Shown in pieces: positions 36,000 to 48,264 of a DNA stretch of 64,000 bases. The notes beneath the pieces are model-generated. The model was not told the DNA's origin, searched no databases, and worked only from the letters and a program-made list of their open reading frames with translations. Numbering within the stretch: position 1 is the stretch's first letter; each line of letters opens with the position of its first letter. Source of the DNA: Sapria himalayana (Eukaryota > Streptophyta > Magnoliopsida > Malpighiales > Rafflesiaceae); assembly GCA_029783825.1 (NCBI GenBank), contig JAREIK010014417.1:1208001-1272000 (forward strand). Direction: 5' to 3'. The translations under genes were made by a program, and so were the position numbers.

Positions 36000-37990
36000 C
36001 TACTACCTTATTAACTCAATCCTTTAACTATGTAATATATATTTTATAGTTATAATATTATCATAGAATCATAGTCATACTTTTTCCATAATAATTAGAT
36101 GACTATGATATTATCACAGAGTCATAATTCTCATTTTATTTTTGATATGATTTTAAATTATCAAATTAAAGCCATAGTTTTTAAGAAAGCTATGAATTTT
36201 GAGTTATGAAAATTATAAAGCTAAAAATACTCAAGCGAAATACATGTCAATTATCCAATAAAACAAATTTTAAAGACAAAATATTATAAAAGATATTTAC
36301 TTGAGTATGGATATTCTCCAAGATCATGCTCTTGTCCTCAAGAAAAGGCAAAGCCACAACTTTTGTGTTCGATCTAATTTCTAGTGCCACGGCCTTTTGT
36401 AGTGCCATGACATGTGATATATAAATATTATCAATGCTAAAATGAAAGCTATTCCCAATATCATGACCATTTTATTAACAAGAGAGACAATTTCTATCAC
36501 TATAGTCATATGATGAACATGAAAGGTTATTCTAATGTCACATCTACAACCATATGATGAATGATAAAGACCAATATCAAAGCCAAGGTCATTCTTAGTA
36601 TCATAACTTTGTATTACAAAGGCAATAGGACTAAGTCGCAGAAACTTCCTAGTGTTGTAACTTAGTGTTAGAGAAAGATTGGGACATATTTTCAAAGCCA
36701 CAACCACTTTCTAGAGTCATGACCATGATCTTAAGAGATAAGGGCCAAAAGCATGTCATCTTCTAAAAATAATAATTTTCTACTTAAAGAAATATAGAAA
36801 TATCAGAGTATAAAAGATGAAAGGAGAAAAAAATTTTAAAACCTTTTTCTTCTCTAAACACCAATACAAAGTCAAAGCACAAAAAATAATTATAAGTGTG
36901 ATTTTCACACTCCCTAGTCCCTAGGGGATTCACAAGCAAGAAAAGAATATAAGATATATAGTAAATTCTAAAGTTAGAGGATATGATTTTGAAATTCATA
37001 TCTCTAGGACAGATTTAAAAAAATCAATCAACATAGCATGGAATTATGGATTGTCCTAGATTCTCATGAGCAATATTATTGTGAATCCAAATTTCATGAA
37101 ATTTATTCTCTTGTATCTCATGAATCTCTCCAAATATCAAACAAAATTCAAGTTTAAGATCTGTAATATTTTATGTATATGATATATAAATAGTTTTGAT
37201 ATTAATAAATATATTTGACTTATATTATAGAATGAAATTATTGGATGTTATGATTAAATTGAATTTAAATTAGGAATTTAACTATTTGTGGGTTTATGTA
37301 TATAATTGTGGTTGATGGTAATAGGTAAACTACGAGGCTCACTCCTACATATAGTATTAAGGAAGTAATAACTTTTCCAATTATGATACATAGAACAAAC
37401 TTATATATAAAAACTAAAAAAAATTAGGAATGTTATCATTATAAGTATGATATTCATGGAGATGATGAATGAATAATTTTATATGCCAAATATATTGTTC
37501 GTGTCTTAAAAGAACTAGTTCTTGGTTAAGATAAATATTTTTATAGAATATTTTCCTAAGGATTTTACCTTGAGTATGAGAGTCGCATTATCACCATAAA
37601 GGATGGAAACATGTAATCAACTTGATATACACGCATATAGTATGACCCACAATGTAGTGACAGCTTTTTGAGATACTTTCACTCATATTATTTTTGCCAC
37701 TAAAACTTCATGAAAGAATATGTTAATTATATGGGTATGACACCTATAAAGTCAAAAATACAAATACAATTTTTAGTCATCATCATACTTGAGGCTAAAA
37801 ATGAGAATATACATACAAAACAATTATCAAGAATAGTTGACAAGTTGCCTAAAAGGTATGGGCGTGGGAATGAATCTCAGGTAAAGATGATTTGGTATCT
37901 CGATAATAAAGTACCAAGAAGACAATTATAAGGAAATCATTATTAGGATAGTCTCAATGGTGATAACCACTTTGTATGTTATAAGGGCAA
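36000..37990 (+). repeat. R-family repeat, copy 3 (first of a tandem pair)
   Basis: It has a 5' part with ATCATGAC/GTCATAGT words and a middle with TATCAGAGTAYAAAARRKGAAAG (36798). A 3' part has AATATATTTGACTTATATTATAGAAT (near 37205) and ends GATAACCACTTTGTATG (37965). The same elements recur in order at 38.0-39.6 kb, offset by about 1.62 kb. Open frames (36381-36707, 37710-37931) have no domain I know. Confidence 0.7.
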
Positions 37991-37999
37991 ATAGTCTTT

Positions 38000-39590
38000 T
38001 CACAAAACCATGTAATATATCAAAAAGGTCCACACTAAATCTATAGTCATTCCTAGTGTCGTGGCTATTTAATATACAAGAAAGACCATTTCTATTGCTA
38101 TGGTCATTCCCAATGTTGTGGCCATATGATACACATGAAAGGTCAATCTCATTTTTATGGTCATTCCTAGTGTCATAGCCATATAATAAATGAGAGAGAC
38201 TAATACCAAAATAAAGTTATTCCTAATTCTATAACTTTGTATAATATAGATAATAAGCCCAAGTTGCGGATACTTCCTAGTGCTACAACTTAGTATTACA
38301 GAAAGATTAAAATATATTTCAAAGCTACACCCACATTCCATAGCCATTAAGTTGAATCTAAGAAATGAAGGTTAAAATTATGGCATATTTCAAAAATCAT
38401 GATTTTCTTATTAAAAAAATATAAAATTATCAGAGTACAAAAAAGGAAAGAAAAGAAAAACTCAAAATATGTTTCTTCTCCATGCACCAACATAAAGTCG
38501 AAGTACAACAAACAATCCTATGGGTAATTGATTCACTTCCTAAGAGATCAATAAGTAAGCAAGGGATTCAAGATATAAGTTAAACCTAGAGTTGGGAGGA
38601 CATGACTTTCAAACCCCCTGTCTAGGATAGATTTGAAAAAATCAATCAAAATAACATATGATTAGGATTTATGTCCAAGATTCATGAGAGATCTCATTAG
38701 AAATCTAAGTTTCATAAGACTTCTTCTCTGCTATCTTGTGAATCTCTCTCCAATGTCTAACTAAATTGAGGTCTAAAATTTGTGTAATCTAGGTTATATG
38801 ATGTATAAGTAATTTTAAATATTGATAAATATATTTGATTTATATTATAGAATAGAAATTGATAGCTGTTATGATTAATTATAATTAAAATTAGGGATTT
38901 AATTATTGATAGGTTTATGCATGTTATCATGGTGGATGATGATAGGTAAATCATGAGGCTTGAGGGTCACTCACATATATAGTATGAAGGAAGTAACAAT
39001 CCTTTTGACCATAATAAATAAGACAAACATGTATGTTAAAACTTAAAATTTGGGCATATTAATTTTATATGTCAATCTTTTATACATGTCTTATAATAAT
39101 TAATTCTCAATTGAGGTGGATATTTTATAGAATATTCTCCTAAGAGTTTTACATATAGTATGAAAGTTACATTGTCATCATGGAGGATGATGACAAGTAT
39201 TCTATGAGATATTCATGACTTTATTATAACTCATAAGGTGGTGATAGCTCTTTGAGCTACTTTTACTCGTATGGTTCTTACCGATGAACCTTAAGGCAAA
39301 CATATATTAATTATGCAAGTAAATTACTTTTGAAGTTGAAAGTACAAATGCTTATAATCAACGTCAATTTTTAGTCTTTATGATACATGAGGCTAATGAA
39401 TAAAAATATACAAAGAAGTAACTATCAAGAGTAGTTGATGAGTTGCCTAAGATATATGAGTCTATGAATGACATTCGATAGAGATAATTTATTATCTCGG
39501 TGATAATGTACTGTGTGGAGAGCTATAAGGGGACCATCATTGTGACAGCCTCAATGATAGAAATTACATTATATGCTATTGGGAAAAAAG
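38000..39590 (+). repeat. R-family repeat, copy 4 (second of a tandem pair)
   Basis: Collinear with 36400-37990: the GTCATTCC-AATGT-RTGGCCATATGAT part (38100), TATCAGAGTACAAAA (38430), ATATATTTGATTTATATTATAG (38825), and a closing AATTACATTATATGCTATTGGG that replaces the AACCACTTTGTATG phrase. It differs by many substitutions and small indels, so the duplication is old. Confidence 0.7.
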
Positions 39591-39839
39591 ATCACAGTAC
39601 TTTAACCCAGCCTTTATTTTATATCCAAGCATAATAAACTCAAATTATTTGAATATGTATCATATAAATTAAGCAGACAACCCCTAGGATCTAAGATTCA
39701 TACCAAAATTTCTAATTATCTTTTTTACTATAGTTGTGTCATTTCATAGTTAGTTGATCAAACTACTAATATAATTCTTGTGAGATTAATACCTAGATAA
39801 TATCCCAACCTTTATTTAAAGCACAATGCACTAAAAGAT

Positions 39840-40125
39840 ATGTTCAAAATTAATTCAATTGAATCCATAATTCCAAATTCTAAAAATCAAATATGCACGT
39901 AATATCATTTAAAGTCCAATGTATACAAAGCCTATACGATCAATATGTGCTAAATACTTATCCCCACATACTGAAATTCATAAAACATAAAATGCCTGAA
40001 AATTATATTTTGAACTAAGATAATTATTCTAGAATATAAAATTCTAGAAATCATAACATAAAGCTAATATTTTTAGGGAGAATGCAATTGGAAATCATTT
40101 AGCTTCAAGTTAATAAATCAACAAT
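39840..40125 (+). repeat. Direct repeat of the 33.3-33.6 kb segment
   Basis: It shares the order CAAAATTAATWMAATTSAATCC, TATACAAAG, AACATAAAATGCC-AAAATTAT, TCTAGAATATAAAA and TTTAGGRGA with 33310-33610. If 33.3-34.3 kb is the copia 4 3' LTR, this would be a piece of the other LTR, with the R tandem pair lying between them. Confidence 0.55.
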
Positions 40126-42147
40126 GTCAAGATCTCTAGACACACTCACCCGAGGGATAGGATGAGCTACGTTTGATTAAAATGATTTAAAAGGATTTGA
40201 AACACTTTAAAAAACCAATGTGAGAATTTTTTTTGTTTTTAATAGTGTACTTTCACAAATTTAGTGATTTTGTCATGAAGTATATGTAAAAATAATTAAA
40301 ATGAGGCTTATTAAAAACATGGGTCGAGGGGGGTTGAATATATATTTAAACCCCCAAAAAAATATGTACTATACAGAGTATAGCAATCTCACTTGACAGA
40401 GATATTTCATGTTTTTTGTATTATATAAAAAATTCAAAAATTCATCAAAAATAAATTAAAACAAGATAAAAAATAAGTCAGGATTCTCCATATGTAATTA
40501 TTAAAATGAATCAAATTACAGAAAACATCATAAATATATATAAATTATTAAATAAAAGTATTCAAGTGCAAAAGTGAAGTCATTTATACAAAATGACTCA
40601 TATGGCTAAATGCATAATAAGGTTTCAAATAAAACAATTACACAATCATATAGGTTTCAGACTTATGATTGATAAGGATGAGCAACTAGTGCACAATTAA
40701 ATAAATATGTATAATTTCTTCACTTGGGGAAGATAAGGATGAGCAACTAGTGCCCAATTAGGAAAAAAAATTAAAAAGACAAGGGGACCATATTTTACAT
40801 CCATGGTCATATATATTTTCCAACATATAATTTAAGACTTTGTTAATGTGTTTTGAAAGATGCATACATATCATTACATATATACATTACTATACAAATT
40901 CATGAAATTATAATATGTATATATAAGTTCTTAAAATATTTATTTTTCATTTTATAATTTATGTATATCAATGTTATATTTGGCCACGATGAGATATATA
41001 GGGGAAAAACTAACATATTAGTTTTAGCCTAACTATCACCCCCTCCAGGAAATACACACGCTCACTCTTGTGATTTGAAGATTGGTGAGAAATTAGGTGA
41101 TTTTCAGCCTGTCGACCACCATCACACCAACCAAAACTCCACTACAAAGCATGAAGGGGGAGTTTGGGGTCATTCTTCCCATGGAACCTCATACTTTTCT
41201 TCCTTGGATATTCTTACAATTCTAGCCCTCTATGTCTTAGTCATGACTAAAAGGCACCTCAGAATGTGTTATATAAAACATGTATTTTTTTTTTTCAAAA
41301 TTCATCATGTGTGGTTCAAAATATCATATAGCTCAAATAACTTTAAAATATTTTAAATTGAATTTTACAAATGCATATCAATATATTATCATTTCAAAAT
41401 CAATAATATATTCTATCAATCACGTCTTTGTCATTATTTATATATAGCTAAATATTATTTTCTTATTTTTTTTAAAAATATCTTTCTCTTGAAAATATGT
41501 AGGTAAATAAGTTTCTAAATTTATTAAAAAGATTCATGATGTAAAATTTATGAGTTTCCATCAAATTATCATATATCTCAATTCAATCATATATAAAAGT
41601 TATGAAATTAATTTCAAAGAAATAAAAAAATAGTTTATAACAAAATGTTAAATATCACACATCATGAACTAAGTATATGTAACTAATAATGCTAAGTATG
41701 GAATTCTCACATGAATTTTTAGAGATTTCCTACATAAACCAAGTTTTTCCAAATTTTGACCCTCAAATCTTAGCTCTAATATTTCAAACCAATCTTTATA
41801 CCCTCAATTCAACTCAAACTTAAAGAATAGAAAATATTAAAAAAAATTTGAGTAAATTGAAGTATAATTTAATAAATCAAGCAAAAAAGTGAAAATACAT
41901 CAACTCACCTCATCCTAACCTTCCATCTTGAGTTTATATGCATTTTTTGGTTGTTTTTGGTTAAAAATGAGATGTTCTTGAGATTTATCTTTCCTACAAC
42001 GGATTTTCTCCAAAATTTCATGAATTTTAAGCTTTATTTAAAGGATTTTGGTGAAAAAATTATAGAGGATCGAAAAGAATCGAGAAAGAACCCGAGAAAT
42101 AAAAAGAAAATCATAAAATAGAAAAAAATGAAAGCAACAAAAATTAA
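40126..42147. other. No gene recognised; AT-rich spacer
   Basis: A GC-richer patch at 41040-41240 contains an open frame (41075-41356, 93 residues) with no motif I recognise, ending in a T-run. A repeated phrase GATAAGGATGAGCAACTAGTG occurs at 40671 and 40731 as a local duplication of about 60 bp. Confidence 0.4.
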
Positions 42148-43791
42148 GGTGGTGTTTGTTTTTTTTTTACTTAATGCTGAATATAACTTTTTTTTTAGCT
42201 TAATACTGAATCTGAATAGTACTTAATCGCATTAAGTATTAAGTCGACTGTTTTTTTTTTACTATTTTATCTCTATTAAGTATTAAGTTATTTTTTTTTA
42301 CATACTAAAAATTAACATCTTAAGAGTTTAATATATTAAAAAATTTTAACTGCATATTTTTAAATATCTAAAGATATCATATTTGATGTCAATATTTAAT
42401 ATCTCATTTTAGAACCATTATAAAAGCTAAAATCATAAACATTAATTAAATTACAATATTTTAATTCAAATGCATATTCATATATATTTAAAGAAAAACA
42501 TGAAAATTTAAGCACAAATTTTCAAATATCTAGAGCCATAGTAGTTGATACTAATATTCAGCATCATATTTCACACCATGATAAAAAAATAAAACGACAA
42601 ATATTTGATTCTAGTATTTGATATCTCATTTTATACAATGATAAAAGTTAAAATGACAAGTTAATTGAACACTTGAAGTAGTTCATTTGCAATATAATCT
42701 CGAAATTGTAGCATGAACTCTTGATCGCCAGCTATAAAAAAATTATTTATAGTTGAGCCTTGATTTTGGTTGTCACTATAACTTTCTAACTTCTCTTTAG
42801 TGTCATATTAGGGAGAAGTAATAGGATAACTGGTTTCATAAGCAAATTCATGCTCTAATTTAACAAACAAATAACTCAACAAACCACTTGAATCCTTCCT
42901 CATATCTCAAAATCAAATAATCATTACCCAAAAAATTTCAACAAAAAAAAAAACACTCTCCACATCTCATGAGCATTATAACAATTACAATTTTCAAAAA
43001 TAAACAAACCCTTGGGTTTCAACTTGTTCATTCATCTTCTTTTTTTTTTCTTCTTCCATAACATCATTACCATTTCAAATGTTTAGCTCTTTACTTAGTA
43101 TTTGGGGTAGATGGGAGTGGAAGATCATAGAAGGATCACAACTCGAAAGATCCAAAGGATGAGAACAAATCAGGGGGAGAACAAAATGAAGCCCCATATG
43201 ATGATCATCTCACCCCAGCAAAGAGAAGATACATATAGTAGAGGGAGAATTTGAACGTGAACAGGCTGACCATGTATCAAACAAAAACTGAATTAGAATT
43301 TCAGAGTCTACTATGGCTAAAGGAGGAGAAGGAGGAACTTTCTCAACCTAGTGCTAGTACTATGACTTGTATTGTTAGCACATTTTAACCTAGAGATAGA
43401 GAGAAGAAATAGAGAATAATTTATCTGTAGAAATCTGATCATTTGGGGTAATCATGAAAACCAATGGCAAGTGAGCAGAGGGATGAGCGACAGAGTCTAG
43501 TAGCTTTATAGTGTTTCAATCAAAAAAATGGAGAGGAGAAGAGGGAGAAAAGGTTTTTGAATGGGAAAGAAGGGAGAAGAGGTTTTCGAACATGAAGGGA
43601 GGGAGAAGAGGCCTTTGATCCAGAGATAAAAGAGAGAAGAGTTTTTTCTGAATAAAAAAATCCAAATTTTTTGGCTTTTTCCTTTTAGCATTTTTTTCTA
43701 GAATTTAAGTGAAAAGTCCGTAAAAAAAATAAATGGTTGAATACTGAAATCAAATTACTTTTAGTATTAAGCCAAAAAAATAAACACGTCC
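42148..43791. mobile_element. PIF/Harbinger-like element, about 1.64 kb
   Basis: The left end is GGTGGTGTTTGTTTTTTT and the right end, complemented, GGACGTGTTTATTTTTTTGG. Inside both lies a subterminal CTTAATACTRA word repeated several times (42190-42290 and 43736-43770). TAA flanks both ends (42145-42147 and 43792-43794). GGNNGTGTTTG termini with TAA duplication fit plant PIF/Harbinger. A minus-strand fragment near 42665-42725 (GDQEFMLQFRDYIANELL) resembles the C-terminal tail of PIF-type proteins, but the similarity is weak. No complete transposase; the interior is A/G-rich. Confidence 0.6.
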
Positions 43792-44109
43792 TAAATCTTT
43801 TATTTAAGGGTAAAAAGACAAAATTTCCCAAGAGTTCTAAACTAACTATATTCGGTAAAACTTCAAAAGTAGCAAATCTAGTATCATTATTCATGACTTT
43901 CATCCTAAATTTATTTTTTAATAAAAAAATTTACTAACTACATTCCCCCTTAATTAGTCGACTAGATCAAATTAAATTAATGGTTAAAAGACAAATAATA
44001 TTTTTTAGACAACACGTGCAACCTTCAAAATATCTAATTACTAGACATGAAAGGATAGTCTTGTTCGCTATGTTAGCTTTTGAATATTTTTTATATATTT
44101 GTGATGCTA

Positions 44110-44285
44110 TTAGATTTTATATATATATTTATATATATATATTTTTATATTTATATTTATATTTATATTTATATTTATATTTATATTTATATTTATATTT
44201 ATATTTATATTTATATTTATATTTATATTTATATTTATATTTATATTTATATTTATATTTATATTTATATTTATATTTATATAAG
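44110..44285. repeat. (TATATT)n hexanucleotide array
   Basis: A run of TATATT/TTTATA units of about 23 nearly perfect copies follows a short (TA)n lead-in. Tyr-Leu, Tyr-Ile and Asn-Ile dipeptide frames on both strands are artefacts of the 6-bp period. Confidence 0.97.
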
Positions 44286-44439
44286 CATAGAAGAGTGTCA
44301 TAATTGAATTAATTTCACAACTTTGGAGTTTTGGTGAATTCTATTAAATAGTTATGAAAGTTAGTATGTCTTTGGAGGTATTTTATGAATTTTTGATTTG
44401 TGAATCATCGGGTAGTTTTGATATATATTTTTGGCTGAA

Positions 44440-45130
44440 ACTCTACTTATTTAGTCTTGGAAATTATTGTATTATACATCATAACTTTACTACTTCACCA
44501 GCACGATTCTTCAACTATGCAATATTTTTTTTTGTTACAATATTATTATGAAATTATAGTCATATTTATCTCATAATAATTAAATGGTAACGATATTAAT
44601 TTTATATCATAGTAACCAAGTACCACACTAGTACTAAAAGTCATGATAACTTTCTAACACAATGACTATTTTTTACAAAGGCCATAATTTTTGTGATACA
44701 TAAAGTTATAGAATCAAAGCTACTTAGATCAAAATCATGAGAATTATCCAGCATCATGACATTTGAACATATAATATTATAAATGGTATTGCTCTTGTAC
44801 ATCCACTTCCCAAGATCGTGACTCTTACTCTCAAAAGAAAGAAAACTCATGACTTAGATGTATGAGCTAATTATCAAAGTCATAGTCATTCTCAATATTG
44901 TGTAACTTTACGATATCAAATCCAAAGTTGTAGATATTACTAATGTTATGTATATTTTATACAAAATAAAGGCCAAGGCCAAAGCCATGGTCATTCCCAG
45001 TGCAATGACTGTCACAAAGACAAAAACACATATTCTTGATATATGACTTTGTATTATGACTTTGTGTTATGACTTTGTATTATGATTTTGTATTATATAT
45101 TCAGTTCAAGAGATCAAGGCTAAAGTTGCA
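44440..45130 (+). repeat. R-family repeat, partial copy 5
   Basis: It holds only the first module of the family: AAAGTCATGATAA (44637), CCAAGTACCACACTAGTAC (44617, compare CAAAGTATCACACTAATA at 4567), and repeated ATGACTTTGTATTATGACTTT words near 45050. The middle and 3' modules are absent. Confidence 0.55.
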
Positions 45131-45259
45131 GCTTATTTTGAAAGCCACGCAATCATAGCATGTATATATATTCTATCCCCATAATTAATAAAATATTTAC
45201 ATAATTAAAGCATAATTAAAAATGTCTCACCTTCTAAATAACACAAATCGAACTAAATA

Positions 45260-46126
45260 TAAATATAATTGAAAATACCTTTAGAATTGCATTTTAATTA
45301 TGGATCTGGTTCTTGAAGAATGTCGACAATCACTCCACACCACGAGCATGGTACAATCTTAGCACAAAGACAACATGATCACAGCTTGAGCATGGCATAC
45401 AACCGCATGAATAATCTCCTCCCTAACATCACATGAATTACACATGAATACCACACAAACCTCGCAAGAACTTGACACAAACTTCACATGAATCCAATAA
45501 CCCTTGTAAATCGAAGAATAAGAGAGTAATAGCGCCTCTATATATTATAGACACTTAGAGATTCGGAAAGATATTAGTTGAACAAGACAAATAGACTTGG
45601 TTTCTTAATTTTTCTCTCTCGTGCACACTCACAGAATGAACAAAATGGGAACGAGATGAATCTTATTTTCACACACACCCTGCACTATTTCACACACAAA
45701 ATGGTTTTACGTACAACACCATTTCACACAAAAATGGGAATAATTCCCATTTTCACTCCTGGTTCACATAAACACACTCATTGTCGCCACACTAGATAAT
45801 TTCAATTTTCATTTGTTTCGGGAAAAACCATGGGTTGACTCCCATTTTTGAAAATAGTCAACACGTGTGACTATTCTACCTGATGCATGAGCCCCATCCT
45901 CTTTTATTTGTGTCATAGCATGAGTTTCTGATGTGTTACGTATCCGTGTTTTATCAATTTTTATAAGCAAGAAGATAAACATATTAATTTTTTGAAATAC
46001 ACACTTTAAATGAGAGCTTTCACTCTCATTTAAAGATTAAAACAAAACCAAACTCATAGACCAAACAAATCAAAAAACAAATTCTGACAATAAGAAATTA
46101 TATTTTGGTCTGCCCAAAACCATGAA
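45260..46126 (-). repeat. LTR related to copia 1 (minus strand), possibly solo
   Basis: The minus-strand start TGTTGGGTCTTCATGGTTTT at 46126 is preceded by a purine-rich GAGGAGCATGAAGGACAAA tract. It continues with AATCTTTAAATGAGAGTGAAAGCTCTCATTTAAA (as two segments), matching the 5' part of the 10.4-kb LTR. Its far end has TTGAAGAA-like sequence near 45315. No coding relic adjoins it. Left limit approximate. Confidence 0.6.
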
Positions 46127-46850
46127 GACCCAACAATTTGTCCTTCATGCTCCTCACTTGCAAACAAAAATAAAAATATACAAAATAGTATTAACTAAAA
46201 AATAAAATTTTTAATATTTAAAATAATATTAATATATTACTATTTTGAATAAAATATTCAAAATATCAAAGCAAGCTAAAATACTCAATAAGCAATAATC
46301 AAAACAAGCAGAAGATGATGACTATGATGAAGCAAAATAACAATATTAGCAAACCTATTGATCATGCTCCAAGGTTCAATTTTTGGATATTTGACAGGGG
46401 TACTTTGGGAAATTAATGAATTTTATTTCGCATGAAAAATTGTAGGATATAAATTGATTTTCAAGAGAGAAATGAAATTAAAATACTTGAGGTGATTTGG
46501 AAGAAGAAATCTTAATATTCAATTTTCAAAATAATTTTCCAAAAAAAAATTGTGAAATAATATTTTTGGAGAGAAGGGGTTTGCTGTGAAAATTATAATT
46601 CGTCGTACCGTAACCAACCAAAGGACTGACCAATCACCATAGGGGTTGGGTTGGTTACGGACAAGAAAGTAAAGCAAGCGACACAGCCCAGAGCCCACCT
46701 GCTCCCTCCCAGCTTTTGGGTTTTAGTTTTACCAAATTAGATTTGCTTTTTCTAGGCCTCCAACGTGGACCAAAGTTGGCCAACATCATCACACATGCCA
46801 CACCAAAATTCTGTCACCCGATTATTTGTATTTGACCAAAATGTGGTCGC
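46127..46850. other. No gene; small GC-richer patch at 46.56-46.80 kb
   Basis: The sequence near 46590-46800 is richer in G and C (GGTTGGGTTGGTTACGG, CAGCCCAGAGCCCACCTGC), with no open frame or recognised motif. It may be an eroded gene-proximal or transposon-end sequence. Confidence 0.35.
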
Positions 46851-47049
46851 CCTTGGTCCACTTACACCACAAAATATTTGATTTTTAGTATACCAAACTT
46901 TTAATTATTAAAACAAATTATACTAAATTATAAAATAATAAAATTTTAGTGCACTAAAATTCATAACTCAATTTTATCCTTAGAATTAAAAAAAAAAAAT
47001 AATTAGCTTAAATCTTAGTGCAATAAACTAAATAATTCTATAGAATAGA

Positions 47050-47202
47050 CATAAACTACTTAGTCACACGACTTTTATCATCACTACAATAAATCAAAAT
47101 ATGCATATAAATATATAAAATATATGCTGCAAATTTATAAGTATACATAAATATATGTAGATATATAAACATATATATATATATATATATATATATACCT
47201 AT

Positions 47203-47249
<47 letters not shown>

Positions 47250-47416
47250 AACATTTATGCACGCACATAAACATATACATCACACACGCACACACTCATA
47301 TGTGTGTGCGTGTGTGTTGTATATGTTTGTGTGTGTGTGTAGACATATATACATACATACATATATATATATCTATACACACACACGCATGCATATAAAC
47401 ATATGCAACACAAACA

Positions 47417-47465
<49 letters not shown>

Positions 47466-47600
47466 GAGAGAGAGTGTGTGTGTTAATGTGTGTGTGTGTG
47501 TGTGTGTGTGTATTTTATTTATTTATTTGTCAATTTATATATGTGCTTATATATCTATATACATTAATATATATTTATATATGTGTAGCATTTATTTTAT
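47050..47600. repeat. Compound TA / CA / GT microsatellite
   Basis: (TA)n at 47172-47196, (CA)n at 47204-47228, (TA)n at 47229-47248, GT-rich at 47300-47340, (TA)n at 47420-47459 and (GT)n at 47474-47511. Open frames across it are repeat artefacts. Confidence 0.95.
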
Positions 47601-47642
47601 ATATACAAATAAATATATCAATTCATTACTAAAGTGATAAAT

Positions 47643-47760
47643 TTTGAGTGCCTGGGTGGCCTGTTGTGTTTTTTTGTAGTTAGAGGATGTGAATTCGAAT
47701 CCCACTAATGTACATTCTACAAAATTATTCGGCTTCACTTTCATGCTTTTCAACATTAGT
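47643..47760 (+). repeat. tRNA-like (SINE-type) core with B box
   Basis: GAATTCGAATCCC at 47691-47703 closely fits the pol III B box (GGTTCGANTCC). A possible A box, GAGTGCCTGGGTGGCC, lies about 40 bp upstream (47646). The spacing fits a tRNA-derived SINE head. No cloverleaf is conserved, so I do not call it a tRNA gene. Confidence 0.5.
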
Positions 47761-48264
47761 TTATGTATTAATTAATAAATTTTTTTTTTCAAATTTTGAG
47801 GATAAAATCAAATTAATAAATTTTAATATACGGAAACTTAATTATTTTAAAATTTAGTATACTTTTTTTAATTATGAAAAAATTAGTATGCCAAATAATC
47901 AAATTTTTTGTGTTAGGTATATCAAAACACAAAACTCCCTTTATGTTTTAGTAAATATACATAAAATAATTAATAAAATGACTTTTTTTTTTCAAGATTA
48001 AAAAAATTACTAATGTATGTAATAATTATGTTTTTGTGCACTCAAAATCAAAAATCTAATTTTACCCCCAATGTGACATGTCGGTAGATTTAAACAAAAT
48101 TAAATTACAAAACAACCACACTGTAACTTAGGGTGATAATGAGGTTCTAAATGATAAGTTCTAACTATAAAAATGAATATTTCAATCATCTAGTTACATA
48201 CATCAAATGTATGTTTACCAAATATGAGTCTGTGTGTCTGTGTCTGCGTCAATGTTTGCTAATT

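Larger units (their letters stand above)
46865..47960. repeat. Inverted-arm element FB3 with microsatellite and SINE-like interior
   Basis: The arms (about 46865-47010 and 47795-47960) are inverted copies that share GTATACCAAA-like, TATACTAAATTWTAAAATAAT and TTTTATCCT-AAATT-AAAAAAAA phrases at moderate identity. The interior holds CA/TA/GT arrays (47160-47530) and a B-box-like sequence. No transposase. Possibly related to the foldbacks at 18.3-20.4 kb through ACACCAAAA-type words. Confidence 0.55.

Noticed and set aside
41075..41356. 93-residue open frame in a GC-richer patch
   Set aside because: No recognisable domain and it ends in a homopolymer-rich tail. Kept only as a remark in the spacer entry.
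43980..44307. Frames encoding Tyr-Leu, Tyr-Ile and Asn-Ile dipeptides
   Set aside because: They are products of the 6-bp period of the TATATT array.
47643..47760. Possible tRNA gene
   Set aside because: B box and perhaps A box are present, but no cloverleaf with an acceptor stem can be built. A SINE head is more likely.
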